From: Viridothelium virens
Lineage: Eukaryota > Ascomycota > Dothideomycetes > Trypetheliales > Trypetheliaceae
DNA length: 64,000 nucleotides
Direction: 5' to 3'
NCBI GenBank assembly: GCA_010094025.1
Contig: ML991772.1
Location: 62,001 to 126,000 of the forward strand
Shown here one piece after another: positions 56,892 to 64,000 of the stretch (the stretch's first letter is position 1; each line of letters begins with the position of its first letter). The notes beneath the pieces are model-generated. The model was not told where the DNA came from. It saw only the letters and a program-made list of their open reading frames with translations, and ran no database searches. A program made the position numbers and the translations under genes.

Positions 56892-57236
56892 TTTCGTCTC
56901 GATAAGCTACCTTGGCGTTTAGGGATCTTTTCTTTCCACCATCATCAAATTTGCATTTAGGGTTCAACAACGGCTAATGCAAATGCTTCAACGAGCATGA
57001 TCTTGCGAGGCGTGGGTGGATTCAACAAAGGGTGAGACTATTTAAACACCTTTGGAAGCATATGTCTGGCATTTAGGAGTTCAACAAAGCGACTGTACAT
57101 ATTTCAACACGCATATATTCTGAAGCGAACAGCCGTCAAGAGCTTGACCTTCTGTTCAAGCTATATAGTGGCTATTTCATTCATCAGAGACTTTTTCCAG
57201 ACCGATATGCACCCAATACTGAAACGGGCACTTTAC
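56892..57236. other. Convergent 3' flank with repeated TTCAAC words
   Basis: Between the SHMT and Cog3 gene ends, TTCAACAA/TTCAACG-like words recur at about 56960, 56984, 57020, 57078 and 57100, twice inside a longer GCATTTAGG(A)GTTCAACAA unit. No gene is present. Confidence 0.45.
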
Positions 57237-60062
57237 TTAAGTACTCCCACTCCTACTAATCTCCTCACTCTCTCCCTCGTCTTCTTCGCTATCCCTCATC
57301 AGCATCCTGCCAACCTTGAACACATCCTCACTCCATGCTGCAAACGTATCCGGATCCCACACCTCATCCTCCCTCCCCTTCCCCTTCTTACTCGGCCCCA
57401 CCGCCTTCCCATTCGCCCTCCCCTGCGCCCTCCACGCCTCAAACCACTCCTCGTAATTCTCCACCAGCTGATCCTGCACCGCTCCCACCAACGTCTCCCT
57501 CGTTCTTACATCCTCCAAATACTCCTCCAATTTCGCCCTCAACCCCACCACCTCCTTCTCCACCACACTCCTAACCCTCTGCGTCGCCGCTACCGCCTCA
57601 ACCTCCTCCTCCCCCTGCTGCTGCTGCTTCTTCCTCCTCGCCTCCACCCCCACCCCCCTCAACCCCGCCGTCATCCTCCCCGCCACCTCCGTCGTAAACT
57701 CATTAATCACCGTGCGCAACCTCCCATCCAACTCGACCTTCGCATCTAGCATATTCGCAACAACACGCGGCAACAGCGCGCCGCCGCCGAGCAGACGCAG
57801 CCAGGCAGCCGGGCTGAACAGGCCGCCGCGGGAGCGCAGCTCGGCGAAGGTCGACGTCAGCGAGGAGAAGTCCAGCACAACGTCTGGGTTCGGCGCGAAC
57901 TCAATGTCGAAGGCGACGATGCGCTGTTTCAGGTGCAGGAGGTGCGCGAGCAGGAAGAGCTGCGCGTCGGTGGGGGAGGAGGTCGCGGAGGGGCGGGACC
58001 GTAGGAGCGAGGAGGCGGTCGTGAGGGAGAGGGTGGTGTGGTGCACGATTTGGTGGGCGAGATCGTCGAAGACGGTGGACTAGAAGGGGGGGATGGGAGG
58101 GTTAGTGTGGGGGTTGGGGAGCGTGGGTTGGGAAGAATAGGGGGGGAACAGAGGGGAAGCGTACGTTTACGAGGCGGTAGATGCGACTGAGGAGCCAGAT
58201 GGCTTTTGTGAGCGTGGGATACCAGATATGTGAGGTTAGTTGGGGCTCGTGGCCATTTTCGCCGAGGTCGGAGTCCACAATGGAGGGATCTTTGACTGTG
58301 GCATTGGATGTTTTTCGGCCGGATAGTATGGGTTGCCCGTTTCGATTCGCGGTGGTAGCGTTTCTTCGTATCCGAGCGGGATAGTCCAGATCCTCCGGCT
58401 TGGGTTTGTAAAACTCAATGTCGTTTCGAAGAATGTTTAGGGCCAGAAAGACCAATCGTGTTTGTGCATCTTCCAATGCTGGCTGAATTAAAGCGGCGAA
58501 ATCCAGGCGATGAGTATCGACCGGCGATACTTCATCATCGTCATCATGCACATATCTTGTTTGGATAAGGGTGCAAAGCTCGCAGAGTTTGAGTATTTGA
58601 GTTTCATGAATTGTCCGTGGCCGCAGATGGTCGAAAAGGGGCTCACAAATCGACTCGAGGAAATCACGAAGACCTTCCTCAGTAGAAAACCACTCACCCC
58701 ATAAGTCGTACTCGTCCATACATATTCCGCGAATGTAGCTAATGCTGCTCCGCGCGAAGGCAACAATATCCTTAGAGGAACTGGGTGCAAGGGCAATCTC
58801 ATTCATTTTCTTGATGACAAGTGGAAGAATAAGTCGGCCTCGTGTAGCTGAATAGCTCTGATAAAGCTCATTAACCAAGCTTTGATATTCAGCCTCACCT
58901 CCTGCTTCTACTCCTGAAGGCGCCAGTGCACGGTCATGAATCTCCTGTCCGATCCGTTTCAACTCGGGTGCACCCACGCGGAACTTGGCATATAACAAGG
59001 CAGACATCGTGGTATCATTAAGTTGACGATCCGCAATGCGTTTTGACACATCTGCAGCAATCTCACGGAGCGAGTTAGTGAAATGGACGCGAATTAGTGT
59101 CAGAGCCCGAGTCAATAGAAGACGGTATCGGGAGCGATACGTCTGGGACTCGCGTTGGTTCGGCTAAGATCGTCAGCATTTCTGTTCCGAGTCCGGTATC
59201 CGGAATGCATACATGGGCTTGCATATACTCCAGACACTCATCTAAAGTTGAGAGCATGTCCGAAAAATCTTGACCGCGAACATAATTCCCTGCCCCTGGC
59301 GCATTTAACCGCCTAGTGATGGGCTCGAGAAACGAGTAATAGCGCAGATTATCCGTCACATCATCAGCAATCTTCGACAATCTCTTTTGTTCATCTAATA
59401 GGTCTTCGCATCGTGCTTGAAAAGCGGTTGTTTGGGTTTCAACTGCGCGGAAGGAATCCGACAAGATGGAAAGCTGATCGAGGGTTGAAGTTGTATTGTT
59501 CAATAAAGCGTCTAGGTGAGACTTCGATAGATGAAGCTGATCCCGATACAATCTGAATGTCTCCTTCGTCAGCTTGCCCGTCACCGTCTTCTGTGGGATT
59601 TTGACTCGGATCATTTGGGGAAGCCCACGCACTTGTACTCTTCATGGCTGGCGTCCACAAGAGCGTTACTCTTCTCACCATACCAACTTGCAAACTGAAG
59701 CTCTGATTTGATGCATTCGCGTGACCTTCGTCGACTCTTTCCTGCCCTATGTTCCTTTTTCATATGGTCTCTTACAACATTGTAGAAATCGCTATAGGAT
59801 TTAGCTCGACGAGCGATGGTAGCGGGAGGAGGACCAGTGAGTTTCTCTCCTTCTTCTGATATCTCTAGTACCGCTTCTACGGGCACACCATCAGCTTTGT
59901 TGCCCTCCTACAGCTCGATCAACAATTTGGACATGCCTACATTGGGACAATTGAGCTTACATTGGGTTGCTGAAGTAATGACTGTCGCCTTCTGTGGCCT
60001 TTGCGTTCGGTCTGAGGTGCACTGGCTGGAACAAAAGCATTATACCAGGCTTCGTCATACAT
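57237..60062 (-). CDS. cog3: Conserved oligomeric Golgi complex subunit 3 (Sec34)
   Basis: Five exons: 60062-59961, 59907-59633, 59552-59213, 59163-58165 and 58079-57237; introns are 53, 80, 49 and 85 nt; 852 aa. The N-terminus MYDEAWYNAFVP and the Sec34 core EEYKLYRDQLHL ... LDALLNNTTSTLDQLSILS ... AVETQTTAFQARCEDLL ... TRRLNAPG are typical. The second and third introns cut inside this core and splicing restores it. The C-terminal third is Gln/Glu/Arg-rich and low-complexity in part (about residues 715-730). Cog3 is a lobe A subunit of the COG tether that guides retrograde vesicles in the Golgi. It is divergent from the Fmp25 gene. Confidence 0.92.
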
Positions 60063-60341
60063 TGTGGAGTAAGAAGCCTGGGTTAAGGTGATTGAGAGGC
60101 CACAACCTATGATGAGCTGTTTAAGGTACAACTGTTGCACAAGTGCGCCTAATTGACGCGATAAGCGCTGGCAACCGCTCGGATCGATCCGAAAGGCCGA
60201 TGACGTTGAAGACTTGGTTCCATTCATTCAATGCATCCCACCGCACTGATGAATCGAGACAAAACCCACGTCCAACTGGCCTCGCCATGATCTAGGTATT
60301 GGCCTTTCCATTGTCTACTTTTCGAATGGTATCCCGTGAGG
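60063..60341. promoter_or_regulatory. Shared divergent promoter of Cog3 and Fmp25 genes
   Basis: There are 279 bases between the two start codons. No TATA box is clear on either side. Confidence 0.4.
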
Positions 60342-62123
60342 ATGCTCCAGCCAAGGCTTTTCACGCGGTCTCTAACACAAACGTTTCCCCGAGTCGGTAA
60401 ATCCTCTAGTAGGTCCATAGCGAACCGACAGTTCCCACGCGCCCAGGTCGCATCTGCTTATGTAGCCCGCCGGCAACTTCATTTCATTAGGTCTATCACA
60501 GTCGTCACCTCCGTCGGTGCGACTTTGGCATTATGGCAATGGCTTACCGGAGAAAAAATAATCAAAGATGCACATGCCGAGGCTCCTCCTGTAGAGTCTG
60601 AGGTTGTTTTTGAGAAGCCAAAGAAGACAAAGGGATTGGGTAAGGAGGATGTGAGAGATTTGATCAGCTCGCAGCACTTGCAGGTCAAGAGAAGCTGGGA
60701 GAACCCAGGAGTCTACGCATGGGGATCGAATAGTGGAAGAGTTGTTGCTCCAGATTCACAGGATACCTTCATAAAGCGACCTCAACGAATATCATTCTTT
60801 GATGGACGACTACTAAGAGATCTAAAGCTGGATAGATTTTTCGGAGCAGCCATCGACGAGAAGGGTAACCTCCTGCAATGGGGGACTTCATTCTCGCCAT
60901 CCTCTTCCAATCCGACTCTCACCTTGCAAGGCAAGAACCTGCAGTCTCTGGCCATTTCGCGTGACCGTATCTTCGGTATGAGCAAAGATGGTCGAGTCTA
61001 TTCAGTTCCCGTGGCTCAGGAGGATCAGGAACGTGACTCTAAACCGCTCGAAAGCACATGGATCCCTTTCTGGAAATCCAGATCTAAGATTGGCTACCGG
61101 CAAATCAAACCGCAGAATCTCTCATGGGGCGAGAAAGTTACTGCTATTGCAGGCGGCTCAGAACATTTGCTACTTGTGACGTCGAAAGGCCGCGTGTTCT
61201 CCGCAGCTTCCAGTGGACTTGACTTTCCGAGCAGAGGACAGCTGGGTGTTCCGGGCCTGACGTGGCTGACGAGACCTACCGGTGCCTATGATCAATGCCA
61301 TGAGATTACGACTCTGCGCGGATTTGATATTTCGAAGATAGCCGCCGGCGAGTACCATTCACTTGCCCTAGATAAAGACGGGCGCGTCTTTTCCTTTGGG
61401 GATAATTCTCTGGGCCAATTGGGGTTCGATTTTAATGCCGAATCATCAATGGTCGATGCGCCATCACTTATACCTATCCAAAGACTGTACGCTGGCACAA
61501 GTCAAATCCCTCAAGTGACAGGAATTGCAGCGGGCGGTTCCAACAGTTACTTCACAGTTGACGCGACCAAAGTAGCCAGCCAAAAAGACGATCCTTCCTC
61601 CGTTCGGGGCCTTGGAAGGGTAACTGCGGATACCTGGGCGTGTGGTAATGGTATTTGGGGTAGCCTTGGTAACGGACGTTGGACACACATCCAAGGTACA
61701 CCAACCAAAATTCCTGCCTTTAGCGGTCTGTTCGAATACGACGAAGTCAAAAAAGTGACCGTCCCCATTCGGCTTTCGCGTCTTTCCGTTGGTACGACCC
61801 ACGCCGCTGCTGTCATGAATAATATAACTTATCTTGATGCCAATTCGAAGAGCTCCGACAACGATACCAATTGGGGGGCTGATATTTTGTTCTTCGGAAA
61901 CAACGAGTACTACCAGCTTGGTACGGGTAAAAGGAACAATGTATCAAATCCGACATATATACAGGCATTGGACACGGAAGCGGAACGGAAAGTAAGAGGG
62001 AAAGAGGACCACAGATTCCATATTACTCCAAGAAAGGCCATCACTGTGAACGGGCGGTCGGTCAGTGTGGAGCAAAAAATCGAATGTGGAAAAGGTGTCA
62101 CAGCTGTCTATTCAGGACTTTAG
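60342..62123 (+). CDS. fmp25: Fmp25-like mitochondrial RCC1-repeat protein
   Basis: Single exon, 593 aa. A basic mitochondrial presequence (residues 1-45) is followed by a single hydrophobic segment at about 50-68 (ITVVTSVGATLALWQWL). RCC1-type beta-propeller repeats then run from about residue 115: VYAWGSNSGR, LLQWGTSF, VFSFGDNSLGQLG, TWACGNGIWGSLGNG and ILFFGNNEYYQLGTG. In yeast, Fmp25 is an inner-membrane protein needed for assembly of the cytochrome bc1 complex. The open frame includes an upstream GTG, but the first ATG is at 60342. Confidence 0.9.
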   Translation: MLQPRLFTRSLTQTFPRVGKSSSRSIANRQFPRAQVASAYVARRQLHFIRSITVVTSVGATLALWQWLTGEKIIKDAHAEAPPVESEVVFEKPKKTKGLGKEDVRDLISSQHLQVKRSWENPGVYAWGSNSGRVVAPDSQDTFIKRPQRISFFDGRLLRDLKLDRFFGAAIDEKGNLLQWGTSFSPSSSNPTLTLQGKNLQSLAISRDRIFGMSKDGRVYSVPVAQEDQERDSKPLESTWIPFWKSRSKIGYRQIKPQNLSWGEKVTAIAGGSEHLLLVTSKGRVFSAASSGLDFPSRGQLGVPGLTWLTRPTGAYDQCHEITTLRGFDISKIAAGEYHSLALDKDGRVFSFGDNSLGQLGFDFNAESSMVDAPSLIPIQRLYAGTSQIPQVTGIAAGGSNSYFTVDATKVASQKDDPSSVRGLGRVTADTWACGNGIWGSLGNGRWTHIQGTPTKIPAFSGLFEYDEVKKVTVPIRLSRLSVGTTHAAAVMNNITYLDANSKSSDNDTNWGADILFFGNNEYYQLGTGKRNNVSNPTYIQALDTEAERKVRGKEDHRFHITPRKAITVNGRSVSVEQKIECGKGVTAVYSGL

Positions 62124-62654
62124 TGTGAGCCAGTTGTATCAATGCATTTACGGTGTTAAGTTACCAACTTAACAAATCATTACTCGATTTAACTCAACAA
62201 TTGAGACGAATACTTTCAACTCATGAATATTTCTGAGCTTGATACATTTCATTAAGTCGCTCGCTTGCTGCAGCTCGATTAGAGCGAGATTCAATTTATT
62301 TACATGGCTGTTCTCAGCCTTCCTCCCACTTGCCAGTGTATCTGAATCCTTCCAAGCGCCACGAACCGGTATTGTTGGTCGAATTGTGAAGTCTCCAAAA
62401 CGCAAAATTCTCAACGCCGCCCTAATGCCGCATATCTTCCTGACGACATAGAAGAAAGTCGGAAAGGATAGAGGTATAGCACCGTTCCCATGCGTCGCTA
62501 GAATATTCCGACTTGGATCCAGATCCTGCTGTCTTTCCAATGACAGTCGGATACGATCGTACCTCGACTTGGGTGTTCGTCCACCCTTTGATTCATACGG
62601 AATCATCAAACTTTTCCACATCAATGTTGGTCAATCGATACCTCGTCTCCTGTC
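62124..62654. other. Convergent 3' flank of Fmp25 and Fig1 genes
   Basis: A minus-strand frame (62624-62169, 151 codons) lies just below the Fig1 stop codon but shows no recognisable domain. I treat it as 3' UTR or chance. Confidence 0.4.
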
Positions 62655-63662
62655 CTATTCATCCGCCAACTTATCCAGCAATCTGATACTCAATATCATC
62701 ACCAACAATCCAATTGTCACCACCACCAGTAAACCGAATCCAAACCACCCCAATACCATCGCGCTTGTTCCGACTCCACTTTTGACACTCCCATTCCCTA
62801 AGTCTTGTGCGACTTGTGATGCTGCCACGGATGCCGTGTGCTGCCATAATACGCTGACGAGCACAAAGACGGATGAGATGAAAATGAGGGCAAGGGCAAT
62901 TTGGGAAACGAATCGTGAAGGGAAAGGTTTGATGTCGACGTCAGAACCCGTGCGAGCGTCGGTCTCTTCGTGCCAACCGGGGAAGGTAGCAAGGAGAATG
63001 AAGCATACAAATGCGAGAATGATGGCGACGATGCTATAAAAATCCATGTTAGTCGTCGTTGCATATACAATGGGGTGCCTGAAATTTCTGTCGAAGTGGT
63101 GACATGTGGGTTGCGAACATCTGCGAGATGCTTTTGTCGAAATATTGGGCGTAACAAAGAGACTGAATACTCACAGCAGATAAGGAAACACGACATTGTC
63201 TTTGAACGTGTTTGCAACCCAAATCAAATTCAAGGGGTCCTGATCCACACTGATCTGCTCCGCCAGACTTGTTGCATTGTTGCTGCATAAGAAAGATCCT
63301 CCATCTGGATTGACACAAATGCCAAAGTATCCCACCCGCACTTCTAATTGAGCACCACCAACTATGTTAGCTATTGCCGCGGTAACACCGGGATCAACTT
63401 GTGTCGGATCGTATATAGGAGTATAATGCTGGTAGTATAAGGATATGAGGAAGATGCCGGGTATTAACGGTGATGATGATGAGCAGCCTGCCAGTAGTAA
63501 TGCTAGAGAATTTCCAAGTCAGCTAGGCGTATAAACAACAATTGTGGGAGTTCCCTTACACAGGAGTACTATGGCTATTGCAATGAGTATCATGAGCACA
63601 TGATGGTAGCCCAGGAATGGTATCAACCGTTGTATGCCAACGGCAAATCGCATAGGCGGCAT
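62655..63662 (-). CDS. fig1: Fig1-like membrane protein (calcium regulation, membrane fusion)
   Basis: Exons are 63662-63560, 63502-63175 and 63033-62655, with introns of 57 and 141 nt; 269 aa. Four TM segments: one near residues 18-55 that spans the first splice site, then YSIVAIILAFVCFILLATF-like, LALIFISSVFVLVSVLW and GLLVVVTIGLLVMILSI. The first extracellular loop carries the claudin-like Fig1 motif GYFGICV with paired Cys (CVNPDGG, CSNN), and NLIWVANTFKDNVVFPYLL precedes the second intron. Fig1 takes part in low-affinity calcium entry and cell fusion during mating in yeast and in sexual development in filamentous fungi. Confidence 0.9.
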
Positions 63663-64000
63663 GGTGGCTTGTGTCTACCTCTTTCTCTCCCTTTGTCTAG
63701 ATCTCCCCGACGGCTCCCGAAGGGCCGGGAGATACCTTTGGAATGGAATGTAGTAGAACGAGCAGAATGCGATTCGAGGCGAGGAATGTGTTCAGTATTG
63801 TTGGCGTTGGAAGAATGCTCGTCGAAGACGGATGTTTTTCGACCTGTTCAGTCACAAGAATCTGGTCAGACACCGAAACTCGAAAGTTGCAATAGTTAGG
63901 TGTGGAAGAATGAAAAGTTTGTCTTAGCTCTCGAGAAAGAAAGCTCTCTGGCTCCTTGCACCTTAGGCTGGGTAATGTGTTACCGCAGAGTCAAAAACTC
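63663..64000. other. Upstream flank of the Fig1 gene to the window edge
   Basis: No gene is supported in the last 338 bases. It should hold the Fig1 promoter. Confidence 0.4.

Noticed and set aside
57144-57749. A 201-codon plus-strand frame rich in His, Pro and Leu opposite Cog3
   Set aside because: It is the antisense shadow of the low-complexity last exon of Cog3, which has strong family support.
62169-62624. A 151-codon minus-strand frame below the Fig1 gene
   Set aside because: No recognisable domain and unremarkable composition; it lies in the 3' flank of two convergent genes.

Overview
The window is nuclear DNA of a filamentous ascomycete (Pezizomycotina). The signs are short GT-AG introns (mostly 45-80 nt, with CTGAC/CTAAC-like branch sites), and fungal forms of many housekeeping genes: Vts1, the Mto1/ApsB microtubule organiser, Vps71, Ubp8, Rpn9, Hpc2, Cog3, Fmp25 and Fig1. 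The sequence does not fix the class. All exon coordinates below were built by hand from reading frame, splice signals and family conservation, not from transcripts.

Layout. Positions 1-33.9 kb are a conserved housekeeping block: a SprT-like protein running off the left edge (-), a C2H2 zinc-finger protein (-), Vts1 (+), a GH16 glucanase (+), Mto1/ApsB (+), Vps71 (-), Ubp8 (+), an unrecognised membrane protein (-), the 40-kDa (NDUFA9) subunit of complex I (-) divergent from Rpn9 (+), an RPAP1/Rba50 protein (-), Hpc2 (+) and an Hnt1-type HIT protein with five small exons (-). Positions 55.2-63.7 kb are again housekeeping: serine hydroxymethyltransferase (+), Cog3 (-) divergent from Fmp25 (+), and Fig1 (-).

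Between them, about 34.8-54.8 kb, is an accessory region that looks like a fungal RiPP (ribosomally made, post-translationally modified peptide) gene cluster. At its centre (40.7-41.5 kb) is a secreted precursor with 13 identical copies of the octapeptide QRDGQHYS. The copies are separated by Lys-Arg (kexin) sites and by spacers made only of X-Pro/X-Ala dipeptides. Around it are six proteins of the UstYa type, each a membrane-anchored protein with two HxxHC motifs. Three are canonical (34.8, 37.4 and 51.5 kb) and three belong to a second subfamily with a CGxS/T..EA....C signature (36.3, 38.8 and 43.7 kb). The region also holds a basic-region/ankyrin (bANK, ToxE-like) regulator, an M3 metallo-oligopeptidase and a PLP-dependent decarboxylase. 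No tyrosinase, S41 peptidase, methyltransferase or transporter was found within it.

Likely logic (inference): the bANK protein switches the genes on. The precursor enters the secretory pathway and is cut by kexin, and the ends are trimmed by carboxypeptidase and Ste13-like dipeptidyl peptidase. The UstYa-like proteins oxidise or cross-link the peptide, with the Tyr or His residues as the natural candidates. The peptidase and the decarboxylase may act on the peptide or its fragments. The precursor alone could also be read as a pheromone-like secreted signal; the six HxxHC neighbours argue for a modified peptide.
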